A stretch of 21,620 nucleotides of DNA. Origin: CAZJBP01 sp964544115. GTDB taxonomy: Bacteria; Verrucomicrobiota; Kiritimatiellia; UBA8416; JADHWI01. The notes under the pieces are model-generated. The model did no database searches. It saw only the letters and a program-made list of their open reading frames with translations, and had not been told where the DNA came from. Positions within the stretch are counted from its first letter, which is position 1. Each line of letters begins with the position of its first letter. The DNA is taken from assembly GCA_964544115.1 (NCBI GenBank), contig CAZJBP010000052.1:1-21620 (forward strand), read 5' to 3'. Shown in pieces: positions 6,689-14,281 of this stretch. A program made the position numbers and the translations under genes.

Positions 6689-8197
6689 TCATACCACGTA
6701 AAGGTTGCGGGTGGGGAAGTTCGGATCGGTGGTCAGGTTGATTCCGAGCTTCTTCAGCCCGCCCTCGTCCCCCGGCGTCGGCAGATGCGTCATGTGCATC
6801 TCGCAGCCGCGTAGATCCCCAAGTTTCTCCATGGCGAACTGAGCGGCGGGATTCGTGGTGGCGCTGATGCTCAGCGCGATGAGCGTCTCCTCGAGGTTCA
6901 GGCTTTCGGCCTTCCCGGCCAGGATGTCGCGCTTGAGGGCTCCCACCGAGGCCGTGATCGACGGGGAGAGCAGGTGCATGCGCTCCGGCACCTCCGCCAG
7001 GATCTTGATGGCGTTGAGCACGACGCTGGCCGCGGCATGCATGAGCGAGCTGTTCTGCCCGGTCACCATCCGGCCGTCCCGCAACTGAATGGCGGCGCCG
7101 CAGTAGATGCCGTCGTGGCCCTTGCCCCGCGCGGGAGCGCTCCGCGCAGCTTCACGTGCCGGCGCGACGCAGGGCCGGTCCTCGAGCGTAAGGCCCGTGC
7201 GCCGCATGATGTCCTCCGCGCGGTCCGCCGCCTCCTGGTCGGCCAGCCCCAGCGCGTACTCGCAGGCGTATCGGAAGTGGCGCCGAATGATTTCCTGGCA
7301 GGCCGCCTGGCGAACGACCCCGTCGTCGCAGATGCCGAAGCCGGCGCGGTTCACGCCCATGTCAGTTGGCGATCGGTAGGCGGCGGCGCCGCCGGTGATG
7401 CGGTCGAGAATCTTGCCCAGCACCGGAAACGCGTCGACGTCCCGGTTGTAGTTCACCGATGCCTCGCCGTACGCCGAGAGGTGGTGCGGGTCAACAAGGT
7501 TGAAGTCGCCAAGGTCCGCGGTGGCGCTCTCGTACGCCACGTTGACCGGATGATCGAGCGACAGGTTCCAGATGGGGAACGTTTCGAACTTGGCGTAGCC
7601 CGAGTGGCGGCCCTGCCGGTAATCGTGGTAGAGCAGGGTCAGGCACGTCGCCAGCTTGCCGCTGCCCGGGCCCGGCCCGGTCACGACGACAAGCGGGCGC
7701 GTGGTCTCGACGTACTCGTTGGCGCCATAGCCCTGGTCGCTGACGATCAGGTCCACGTCGCCGGGGTATCCCACGATGGGCTTGTGGAGATGCACGCGGA
7801 TGCCCCGCCGCTCAAGCTTGTTCCGGAACTGGCGGGCGGCGGGCTGATCGCGGTAGCGGGTGATAACGACGCCGACCACGTTGATGCCCCAGTCGCGCAC
7901 ATCGTCGATCAGCTTCAGGGCGTCGGCGTCATACGTGATGCCGAAGTCCGCGCGCATCTTGCGGCGCTCGATATCGCCCGCATAGATGCAGATCACGACG
8001 TCCGCCTTGTCGCGGAGCTTGTGGAGGAGAGTCATCTTAACGTTCGCGTCGTAGCCCGGCAGCACGCGCGCGGCGTGATAGTCGAACAGCAACTTCCCGC
8101 CAAACTCCAGATACAGCTTCGGCACCTGCTCCACCCGGTCGAGGATGGCGCGGGTCTGCTCCCGGAGGTAGAGCTCGTTGTCGAATCCCTTGTTCAT
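6689..8197 (-). CDS. DUF1846 family protein of unknown function
   Basis: This 502-residue protein has the full usual length of DUF1846. The start ATG at 8197 follows GAGGAAGG (8215-8208) ten bases upstream and gives the familiar N-terminus MNKGFDNELYLREQT. Family hallmarks are KLYLEFGGKLLFDYHAARVLPG (27-48, quoted only to locate it), ICIYAGDIERRKMR (69-82), the glycine-rich loop GPGPGSGKLAT (174-184), FNLVDPHHL (232-240) and LNLEETLIALSISAT in the C-terminal region. The Gly-rich loop resembles a P-loop, but Leu follows GK instead of Ser or Thr. Crystal structures of the family exist, but no reaction is established. It is expected to be cytoplasmic. It is transcribed alone, divergent from the DUF255 gene and convergent with the helix-turn-helix gene. 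The family call is confident. Confidence 0.9.
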   Translation of the reverse strand: MNKGFDNELYLREQTRAILDRVEQVPKLYLEFGGKLLFDYHAARVLPGYDANVKMTLLHKLRDKADVVICIYAGDIERRKMRADFGITYDADALKLIDDVRDWGINVVGVVITRYRDQPAARQFRNKLERRGIRVHLHKPIVGYPGDVDLIVSDQGYGANEYVETTRPLVVVTGPGPGSGKLATCLTLLYHDYRQGRHSGYAKFETFPIWNLSLDHPVNVAYESATADLGDFNLVDPHHLSAYGEASVNYNRDVDAFPVLGKILDRITGGAAAYRSPTDMGVNRAGFGICDDGVVRQAACQEIIRRHFRYACEYALGLADQEAADRAEDIMRRTGLTLEDRPCVAPAREAARSAPARGKGHDGIYCGAAIQLRDGRMVTGQNSSLMHAAASVVLNAIKILAEVPERMHLLSPSITASVGALKRDILAGKAESLNLEETLIALSISATTNPAAQFAMEKLGDLRGCEMHMTHLPTPGDEGGLKKLGINLTTDPNFPTRNLYVV

Positions 8198-8277
8198 CGC
8201 AGACGCACCTTCCTCGCTGGTCCACCCCACTCCCTCGTCCGCCGGGCCGGAGCCGCGCGCAGCAAGAGAGCGACACG

Positions 8278-8306
8278 TTGACAGAAGGCCCTTCTACACG
8301 CTTTAT
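8278..8306 (+). promoter_or_regulatory. Promoter with a palindromic operator candidate in the spacer
   Basis: TTGACA (8278-8283) is a perfect -35 consensus. A weak -10, CTTTAT (8301-8306), follows after 17 bases. Between them lies the perfect palindrome AGAAGG-C-CCTTCT (8283-8295), well placed for repression. It points towards the DUF255 gene, about 145 bases upstream of its start. The rest of the 254-base gap 8198-8451 shows only a small GCCGG/CCGGC hairpin at 8422-8435, just before the ribosome site. Confidence 0.4.
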
Positions 8307-8451
8307 GCGGGCCTGTCAGCGGCAAACGTGAGGCCGTCGCGAAGACCTTGCACATCGGCGCGGGTGCCGTCAGAATCCGGGACATGGCGGACGCCGCACG
8401 GCCCCGTTGAAAGGCAGGGCGGCCGGAGGTCCGGCGAGGGAGGGGGAGCCC

Positions 8452-10596
8452 ATGAGCGGACAGCGACGGGGAGAGAAGCGCGGCAGCGGGCCAGCCCCCA
8501 ATCGCCTGATCGGCGAGAAGAGCCCGTATCTCCTGCAGCACGCGCACAACCCGGTCGACTGGCGCCCGTGGGGCGAGGAGGCCTTTGCGCTGGCCCGCGC
8601 GGAAGATAAGCCGGTGTTCCTCTCCGTCGGCTACTCGACCTGCCACTGGTGCCATGTGATGGCGCGCGAGTCGTTCGAGGACGCGCACATTGCGCGCCTG
8701 CTCAACAGACACTTCATCTGTGTGAAGGTCGACCGCGAGGAGCGGCCCGACGTGGACCGCGTCTACATGACCTTCGTCCAGGCCACCACCGGCAGCGGCG
8801 GCTGGCCGATGAGCGTATGGCTCACGCCTGACCTGAAGGCCTTCTACGGCGGCACCTACTTCCCGCCCGAGGAACGCTGGGGTCGGGTCGGCTTCGCCAC
8901 CGTGCTGCGGCGCATTGCCGAGGCCTGGCGCGACCGGCGAGAGGAGCTGGCGGCCTCGGGCGATGACATCCTGCGGCAGTTGCGCGAAGCGACAGCGCCG
9001 TCCGCGGCCCGGGCGGGCGCGGCGCCGGGCGCGGCGCAGCTGGATGCCGGCTATCGCAACCTCAAGGCCGCCCATGACCCGGACCACGGCGGGTTCGGCG
9101 GGGCGCCCAAGTTTCCAACGCCGTCAATGCTCACCTTCCTGTTTCGCTACGCCGCGCGCACCGGTTCGGACGATGCGCGGCAGATGGCGCTGTTCACCCT
9201 GCGGCGGATGGCCGCCGGCGGCATCCACGACCATCTGGGCGGCGGCTTCCACCGCTACTCGGTCGACGCCTCCTGGCATGTGCCGCACTTCGAGAAGATG
9301 CTGTACGACCAGGCCCAGCTGGCGTGCGCCTACCTGGACGCGCTTCAGATCACCGGTGAAGCCGCATTCGGCGACACGGCCCGCGGCATCCTGGACTACG
9401 TGCTGCGCGACCTGACCGGCGAGGAAGGGCAGTTCTTCTCCGCCGAGGATGCCGACAGCCCGCTGCCGGACAATCCCCGCGCGCATGCCGAGGGGGCCTT
9501 CTACCTGTGGTCGCACGCGGAAATTGTCGAGGCGCTCGGCCGCGAGGCGGCGGACGTGTTCGGCTACGCCTATGGAGTGAAGGAAGGGGGCAACGCCCCC
9601 GATGATCCGCAGGGCGAGTTCCGCGGCCGCAACATTCTCATCGTACGCCACACTCTGGAGGAGACGGCCCGGCACGCCGGCCGGCCGGCCGATGAGGTCC
9701 GTGCTCTGTTGGTCTCGGCCCGGGCGACGCTGTTCGCCCGCCGCGAGCAGCGCCCCCGTCCGCAGCGCGACCACAAGGCCCTCACCGCCTGGAACGGCCT
9801 GATGATCTCGGCGTTTGCGCGCGGGGCGCAGGTGCTGGACGACCCGCGCTACGCGGCCGCGGCTTCGGCGGCGGCGCGGTTCCTGCGAGCCCGCCTCTAC
9901 GATCCCGGCGCCGGGACGCTGCTCCGCCGGCACTGCGCGGGAGAGTCGGGCATCGACGGGTATGTCGACGATTATGCGTTCCTCATCCAGGGCCTGATCG
10001 ACCTCTACGAGACCGTGTTCGATACGGGCCTGCTGGACTGGGCCGTCGCGCTGCAGTCGAAGCAGGACGAGCGGTTCCGCGATCCGGAGGCCGGCGGCTA
10101 CTACAGCACGGCGGAGAACGCGCCGGACATCCTGCTGCGCATGAAGGAGACGCACGACGGCGCCGAGCCGTCCCCGAACGCGGTGTCGGCGCTGAACCTG
10201 TTGCGCCTGGGCGAAATGCTCGACAGCGGGGCCTTGCGCGGCCGGGCCGCGGAGACGATCGCCGCCTGCGGCCCGCGCCTGCGCGAGGCCTCCGCATCGA
10301 TGCCGATGATGCTGGCGGCGGTCGATTTCAGCTGCGCCGCGCCTCGGCAGGTGGTTGTTGCCGGCCGGGCCGGCGCCGACGACACGCGCGCGCTGCTGCG
10401 CGCCGTGCATGCCACCTACGTCCCGAACAAGATCCTGCTGCTGGCCGATGGCGCGGGCGGACAGGAGTGGCTGGCCCGGCACGCAGCGTTTATCGGGGCG
10501 GTGCGGCCCCAGGGCGACCGGGCCACGGCGTACCTGTGCGAGGACGGCGTCTGCGGCCCGCGGTGCAGGACCCCGAGGAGTTGCGCTCGCGGCTGA
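8452..10596 (+). CDS. DUF255 / thioredoxin-fold protein (YyaL/SPATA20 family), 3' end probably frameshifted
   Basis: The product is 714 residues as read. The ATG at 8452 has GAGGGAGGGGGAG immediately upstream. The N-terminal thioredoxin-like domain opens with NRLIGEKSPYLLQHAHNPVDW and carries STCHWCHVM with C64/C67, followed by KVDREERPDVD and the GGWPMSVWLTP segment. Next comes an (alpha/alpha)6-barrel-like region related to AGE-type epimerases, with GGIHDHLGGGFHRYSVD and HFEKMLYDQAQL. The Bacillus homologue is YyaL and the human one SPATA20; the biochemical role is unsettled. The last 13 codons are odd: after LCEDGVCGP the frame gives RCRTPRSCARG, whereas the alternate frame from 10563 to a stop at 10611-10613 reads VQDPEELRSRLTARHS, the kind of ending expected for the family. 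One missing base near 10558-10562 would explain this. Transcribed alone, convergent with the sensor kinase gene. Confidence 0.9.
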   Translation: MSGQRRGEKRGSGPAPNRLIGEKSPYLLQHAHNPVDWRPWGEEAFALARAEDKPVFLSVGYSTCHWCHVMARESFEDAHIARLLNRHFICVKVDREERPDVDRVYMTFVQATTGSGGWPMSVWLTPDLKAFYGGTYFPPEERWGRVGFATVLRRIAEAWRDRREELAASGDDILRQLREATAPSAARAGAAPGAAQLDAGYRNLKAAHDPDHGGFGGAPKFPTPSMLTFLFRYAARTGSDDARQMALFTLRRMAAGGIHDHLGGGFHRYSVDASWHVPHFEKMLYDQAQLACAYLDALQITGEAAFGDTARGILDYVLRDLTGEEGQFFSAEDADSPLPDNPRAHAEGAFYLWSHAEIVEALGREAADVFGYAYGVKEGGNAPDDPQGEFRGRNILIVRHTLEETARHAGRPADEVRALLVSARATLFARREQRPRPQRDHKALTAWNGLMISAFARGAQVLDDPRYAAAASAAARFLRARLYDPGAGTLLRRHCAGESGIDGYVDDYAFLIQGLIDLYETVFDTGLLDWAVALQSKQDERFRDPEAGGYYSTAENAPDILLRMKETHDGAEPSPNAVSALNLLRLGEMLDSGALRGRAAETIAACGPRLREASASMPMMLAAVDFSCAAPRQVVVAGRAGADDTRALLRAVHATYVPNKILLLADGAGGQEWLARHAAFIGAVRPQGDRATAYLCEDGVCGPRCRTPRSCARG

Positions 10597-10675
10597 CAGC
10601 CCGTCATTCGTGACGCGGCCGGCTGCGCCGACGGGGGGCTCCGCGTCCGACATCCCGAACGTCCGGTCGGTCTCA

Positions 10676-11734
10676 CTATCCATCCGGCGCGCGGAGCGGC
10701 ACGGCGCACTCGAACCGCGCGCCCGCCTGACCCGGATTGGCCACGACCAGCGTTCCGCCGTGAACGGCCGCGATGTCGGCGGCCAGGGCCAGGCCGAGCC
10801 CGGCGCGGCCCTGGCGGCTGCCGGGGACTTGCGAGAAACGTTCGAACACGGCCTCGGCGTATTCCGCGGGGATTCCGGGCCCTCCGTCGTGCACGTAGAA
10901 CAGCGCCGAGTCCTCGGCCCGTCGCACGCCGACGCGGATCGTCCCTCCGCGGGGCGTATGCCGGATGGCGTTGTCCAGCAGGTTGCCGAGAAGTTCGCCC
11001 GCCAGCCCCTCGATGCCGGACACAGTCATGCCCGCCCCCGCGCTGCATTCAAGCTCGATGCCGGCCTCCTCGCACAGCGGGGCGTAGAGTTGTGCGCACT
11101 GCCGGATGACGCCGGCCGGGTCCCAGGGCGTGAACCGGCTCCGCAGGGCGCCGGACTCGAGCCGCGACAACTGCAGGAGCTGCTCGACGGTGAACGAGAG
11201 GCGGTCCAACTCGCTGAGCATGTCCTGGATGGCCGCGCGGTAGTCCTCGCCGTCGCGCGGCCGGCTGACGACCACCTCGCCCGTGGCGCGGATCGCGGCT
11301 ATGGGGGTGCGGAGCTGATGCGAGGCGTCGCCGCTGAAGCGCTGCAGGCGGCGCACGGCCGAGGCGTAGCGGTCGAAGGCGGCGTTGATGCTGTCGCCGA
11401 GGTGGCGCATGTCGTCGTCGGGCATGCCGGCCGTGTCGATCCGTTCGTCGAAGCGGCCGCCGCCGATGCGCACCGCCGTGTCGGCGATGCGGTGGACGGG
11501 CGCGAGGAGGCGGAGCGAGAGCCTCCAGGCCAGAAGCACCACCAGGGGCAGCAGGACGATGTTGAGGGACAGCGCGTCGACCACCTCCTCCATGACCTCC
11601 CCCAGCGGCTCGTGGGGGTCACCGAGCCAGCCGCGGTACTCGACCAGCGTATACACGAGCAGCTGGACCGCGATGAAGGCGATCAGCAGCGTGACGAGGT
11701 AGGAGAAGACGCGCCGCTGCAGGGGCATGCTCAT
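10676..11734 (-). CDS. Sensor histidine kinase, OmpR/EnvZ-type partner
   Basis: This is a 352-residue inner-membrane protein. Transmembrane segments lie at about 9-31 and 55-77, leaving an extracytoplasmic loop of only about 24 residues, too small for a separate sensor domain. A HAMP-like linker follows (about 70-125). The phosphoacceptor H139 is in SGDASHQLRTP. The ATP-binding domain has the N box ELLGNLLDNAIRHTP (247-261), the G1 box VHDGGPGIP (281-289), an F box near FERFSQ (297-302) and the G2 box GRAGLGLALA (309-318). All catalytic motifs are intact. Its ATG overlaps the response regulator stop codon by four bases (ATGA), so the two are translationally coupled, with the regulator first. 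An in-frame ATG at 11728 is an alternative start. It should phosphorylate that regulator in response to a signal sensed at or in the membrane, or through another protein. Confidence 0.93.
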   Translation of the reverse strand: MSMPLQRRVFSYLVTLLIAFIAVQLLVYTLVEYRGWLGDPHEPLGEVMEEVVDALSLNIVLLPLVVLLAWRLSLRLLAPVHRIADTAVRIGGGRFDERIDTAGMPDDDMRHLGDSINAAFDRYASAVRRLQRFSGDASHQLRTPIAAIRATGEVVVSRPRDGEDYRAAIQDMLSELDRLSFTVEQLLQLSRLESGALRSRFTPWDPAGVIRQCAQLYAPLCEEAGIELECSAGAGMTVSGIEGLAGELLGNLLDNAIRHTPRGGTIRVGVRRAEDSALFYVHDGGPGIPAEYAEAVFERFSQVPGSRQGRAGLGLALAADIAAVHGGTLVVANPGQAGARFECAVPLRAPDG

Positions 11735-12447
11735 GGGGGTGCCTCCGAGAGCAGGAAGCCGATCCCGCGCAGCGTGTGGATCAGCCGGGGGCCCGGCCCG
11801 CTGTCGACCTTCTCGCGCAGGTGCGACATGTGGACGTCGATCACCTTATCCATCGGCGTCACGCGGCTAGTGACCTTCCACACCTCACGGGTCAGCATGT
11901 CGCGGGAGACCGGGCAGCCGGCGGACTGGGCGAGAAACGCCAGCAGATCGAACTCCCGGGCCGTCAGCTCGATCGGGCTTCCGCCGCGCCGGACGAGGCG
12001 GTTTAGCCGGTCAACTTCCAGGTCGGCGATGCGCAGGACCGTCAATCCGGCGTCCTGCCGCGCGGTCCGCAGGCGGGCCCGCACGCGGGCGAGCAGCTCC
12101 GGGAAGGAAAACGGCTTGGCGAGATAGTCGTCGGCGCCTTCATCCAGGCCCGCGACGCGATCGCCGACGGTGTCGCGCGCGGTCAGGATGATGACCGGCA
12201 GGCGTTCGCCCGCCTGGCGCAGGCGGCGCAGGAGCGTGGCCCCGTTGCCGTCGGGCAGGCCCAGGTCCAGCACGACCAGCGCCGGCGTTCCTCTTTCAAT
12301 CCGGGCCTCGGCGTCACGCAGGGTCGCGGCGATCTCCACCGTGTAGCCGGCCTCGCTCAGCCCGCGCCTCAGGCTGCCCGACACGCGCGGGTCGTCCTCC
12401 ACCACCAGGATTGCCCCGGGGCTGGCATCTGGCAACGTGACCGGCAT
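11731..12447 (-). CDS. Response regulator, OmpR/PhoB family
   Basis: This is a 238-residue cytoplasmic DNA-binding regulator. The receiver domain (about 12-125) has the acidic pocket E17/D18/D19, phosphoacceptor D61 in VVLDLGLPDGN, T89 in ILTARD and K111 in LAKPFSFPELL. The winged-helix output domain (about 136-234) has PIELTAREFDLLAFLA, the recognition segment VIDVHMSHLREKVD (202-215) and the wing LIHTLRGIGFLL (222-233). The start ATG at 12447 lies 14 bases after GGAGGAG, somewhat long; no better codon lies between. The frame remains open far upstream to 14076, but that part is antisense to other genes and does not resemble a protein family. It forms an operon with the kinase gene and is divergent from the isoprenoid operon, with 108 bases between starts, so it may control that operon and itself. 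Confidence 0.93.
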   Translation of the reverse strand: MPVTLPDASPGAILVVEDDPRVSGSLRRGLSEAGYTVEIAATLRDAEARIERGTPALVVLDLGLPDGNGATLLRRLRQAGERLPVIILTARDTVGDRVAGLDEGADDYLAKPFSFPELLARVRARLRTARQDAGLTVLRIADLEVDRLNRLVRRGGSPIELTAREFDLLAFLAQSAGCPVSRDMLTREVWKVTSRVTPMDKVIDVHMSHLREKVDSGPGPRLIHTLRGIGFLLSEAPP

Positions 12448-12471
12448 GGGTTGGATCCGCGCTCCTCCAGC

Positions 12472-12538
12472 CCTAAGCAATCTTAGGACTTCAACGATGG
12501 CTTCAAGGCCTTTGCGGGTGTCATCGTACCGGCGATGA
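12472..12538. promoter_or_regulatory. Divergent control region with two inverted repeats and a direct repeat
   Basis: Between the response regulator and the isoprenoid operon lie a perfect inverted repeat CCTAAG-CAAT-CTTAGG (12472-12487), two copies of CTTCAA 12 bases apart (12489-12494 and 12501-12506), and TCATCG-N6-CGATGA (12521-12538). On the minus strand TTGAAG (12506-12501) and TAAGAT (12485-12480) could be a promoter for the regulator, with a short 15-base spacer. The repeats are plausible binding sites for an OmpR-type dimer, but none is proven. Confidence 0.35.
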
Positions 12539-12555
12539 ATGAAAGGGTCAATGGC

Positions 12556-13578
12556 ATGACGAGCACATGGGAGCGATTGATGGCCACCGGCCGGGTGATG
12601 CGGACAGCCCTTCGCGAGCAGCAAGGCTGCATCCGCGACGTGTACGACCGCATGGGGCCGTATCTCCATTCGCCGGACGACACCCCGCCGGAGTATGCGG
12701 TCCGCCCCGGCGGTGTTCCGGACGCGTTCTTCTCGTGGCGCCGGAACCTGTTCTCGACCCTGTTCCACTCCGTGTACCTGATGCTCGACTGCCCCGAGCC
12801 GCGGCGGCTCCTGTACGGGCGCCTGATCCATCTCTATCGAATCTGGGTGACCTCCGCCGACAACCTGCTCGACGACGAGGACAAGATCGTCGTGCCGATC
12901 GTCATGCCCGGCGCCTCGCGCGTCATGCGGCAGGTGGTGGGCCTGATGGCGGCCGACCGCGTGCTGGCCGAAATCCTCGGGGAGGCCGTGGCCGCCGGCA
13001 CGATCGATGCCGCCATGGCCGCCAGCCTCCAGCGGGAGTCGCTGCGCCGGCTGTTGCCCAGCGCCGCGGAGGAGGCGGCCGAGGAGGGCGGCATCGGCGC
13101 GCGGCCGGGCCCGGACCACGTGCTCAACGTGATCCACCGCCTCAAGACCGGCCTGCTGTTCAACGTCGCCTTTGCCGGCCCCGAGATTGTCGAGCCGGCG
13201 CTCCCCCGCGCCCGCATGGCGGCGTTGAAGGAGTCGCTGATGCAGTTCGGCCTCGGCTGCCAGGTGCTGGACGACATCCGCGACCTGGGCAAGGACCTGC
13301 GCGAGCGGCGCCACAACTACGTGCTGTCCTGGCTGGCCCACCATCAGCCCGACGCCCTGGCGCGGCTGAGCGAGCGGGCGGCCGAAGGCGAAGACCGCCT
13401 GTACCTGAACGCCGTGCCGGGCGTCGCCCCCGCCGCCGAACTCGGGCTCCGCCTGATGCGCACCGGGCTGGCGCAGCTCGGGCGGGCGGGGCTGGACTAC
13501 GGCGAGCGGGACGCCGAGAGCATGGCGCGCATGATGTTTAACGTCCTGGACCTGGGGGATCTCAGCCATGCCGCCTGA
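12556..13578 (+). CDS. Class I isoprenoid synthase-like enzyme (trans-prenyl transferase fold)
   Basis: This is a 340-residue, largely helical protein. The ATG at 12556 is preferred because AAGGG lies eight bases upstream; the ATG at 12535 would add seven residues without a clear ribosome site. The second aspartate-rich motif is a clean DDxxD: GCQVLDDIRDLGKD (235-247; D239, D240, D243). It is preceded by HRLKTGLLFNVAFAG (194-208), matching the K-T-x-x-L-F segment of trans-prenyl diphosphate synthases. The first motif is atypical: SADNLLDDEDK (100-110) has D102 followed by Asn and then three acidic residues, instead of the usual DDxxD or DDxxxxD. The fold therefore fits prenyl synthases or terpene-type enzymes that bind an allylic diphosphate through magnesium, but the reaction is open. 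No signal peptide or membrane segment is obvious. First gene of a four-gene operon, overlapping the methyltransferase gene by 11 bases. Confidence 0.75.
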   Translation: MTSTWERLMATGRVMRTALREQQGCIRDVYDRMGPYLHSPDDTPPEYAVRPGGVPDAFFSWRRNLFSTLFHSVYLMLDCPEPRRLLYGRLIHLYRIWVTSADNLLDDEDKIVVPIVMPGASRVMRQVVGLMAADRVLAEILGEAVAAGTIDAAMAASLQRESLRRLLPSAAEEAAEEGGIGARPGPDHVLNVIHRLKTGLLFNVAFAGPEIVEPALPRARMAALKESLMQFGLGCQVLDDIRDLGKDLRERRHNYVLSWLAHHQPDALARLSERAAEGEDRLYLNAVPGVAPAAELGLRLMRTGLAQLGRAGLDYGERDAESMARMMFNVLDLGDLSHAA

Positions 13579-14281
13579 CAAGGCCACCCACGCGCGCTCG
13601 GCCTGCGCGCAGCGGACCGCGGGGATCACGCTGGACCACGCGGCGCCGCTGTACGACTGGCTGGCGCCGGTGATGACGCTGGGCCTGGAGTCGCGCCTGC
13701 ACCGGCACGTGCTGCGGCGCCTGGACCTGTCCGGCCCGCTGTCCGTGCTGGACGTGGGCTGCGGGACCGGCACGCTGACGCGATGTCTCTTCGAGGCGCT
13801 TCCCGCGGGTCCGGGGCGGTGGGTGGTGGGCATCGATGCCGCGGAGGACATGATCCGCGTGGCGCGGCGCAAGGCCAAGGGCCTGCCGGGCCTGCGGTTC
13901 GAGGCCGCGCTGGCCGAGGACCTGCCGTACCCCGCCTGCAGCTTTGACCGCGCGGTCTCGACTTTCTTCTTCCACCACCTCAACCTCGGGCTGAAGCAAC
14001 GCTCGCTGGCCGAGCTCTGGCGCGTGCTGCGGCCCGGCGGGCGCGCGGTGATCGTGGACGTGGACGTTCCGTACAACGCGTTCGGTGCCCTGTGCGCCTA
14101 CGCCGGCTACTGGCTGTTCAGGCAGGCGGAGATCAAAGAGAACATCGACGGCAAGCTGCGCGAGGCCCTCCAAGCGAGCCCCTTCGGCGCGTCCTGGCGG
14201 ATGGCGTCGCGCCACTCCGGCTACCTCAGCCTGTTTGAACTGGAGAAACCTGAAGCAGGAAACAAGGGAGGATGCACATGA
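13568..14281 (+). CDS. Class I SAM-dependent methyltransferase (UbiE-like)
   Basis: This is a 237-residue protein with a Rossmann methyltransferase core. Motif I is VLDVGCGTGTL (60-70), the acidic ribose-binding residue is D90 in VVGIDAAEDMI, motif II lies around AEDLPYPACSFDRAVS (116-131) and motif III is ELWRVLRPGGRAVIVD (149-164). The order and spacing resemble the UbiE/COQ5 group, which methylates quinone rings and other lipophilic substrates. The stretch AFGALCAYAGYWLFRQ (171-186) is hydrophobic and may contact the membrane or a lipid substrate. The start overlaps the end of the isoprenoid-enzyme gene by 11 bases, implying coupled translation and a shared pathway, possibly methylation of an isoprenoid product. 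Its last codons overlap the next ribosome site by a few bases. The domain is certain; the substrate is inferred only from context. Confidence 0.88.
   Translation: MPPDKATHARSACAQRTAGITLDHAAPLYDWLAPVMTLGLESRLHRHVLRRLDLSGPLSVLDVGCGTGTLTRCLFEALPAGPGRWVVGIDAAEDMIRVARRKAKGLPGLRFEAALAEDLPYPACSFDRAVSTFFFHHLNLGLKQRSLAELWRVLRPGGRAVIVDVDVPYNAFGALCAYAGYWLFRQAEIKENIDGKLREALQASPFGASWRMASRHSGYLSLFELEKPEAGNKGGCT

Noticed and set aside
6974..8281. Plus-strand open frame opposite DUF1846
   Set aside because: It is entirely antisense to a confident family member, with no domain or start signal.
10550..10613. Programmed ribosomal frameshift in the DUF255 gene
   Set aside because: No slippery heptamer or downstream pseudoknot is visible; a simple base loss explains the pattern.
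10355..12127. Plus-strand frame through the kinase and regulator genes
   Set aside because: It is antisense to intact two-component genes and starts inside the DUF255 gene in another frame.
12448..14076. N-terminal extension of the response regulator by about 540 residues
   Set aside because: The extension is antisense to the isoprenoid and methyltransferase genes, and the receiver domain begins normally just after the ATG at 12447.
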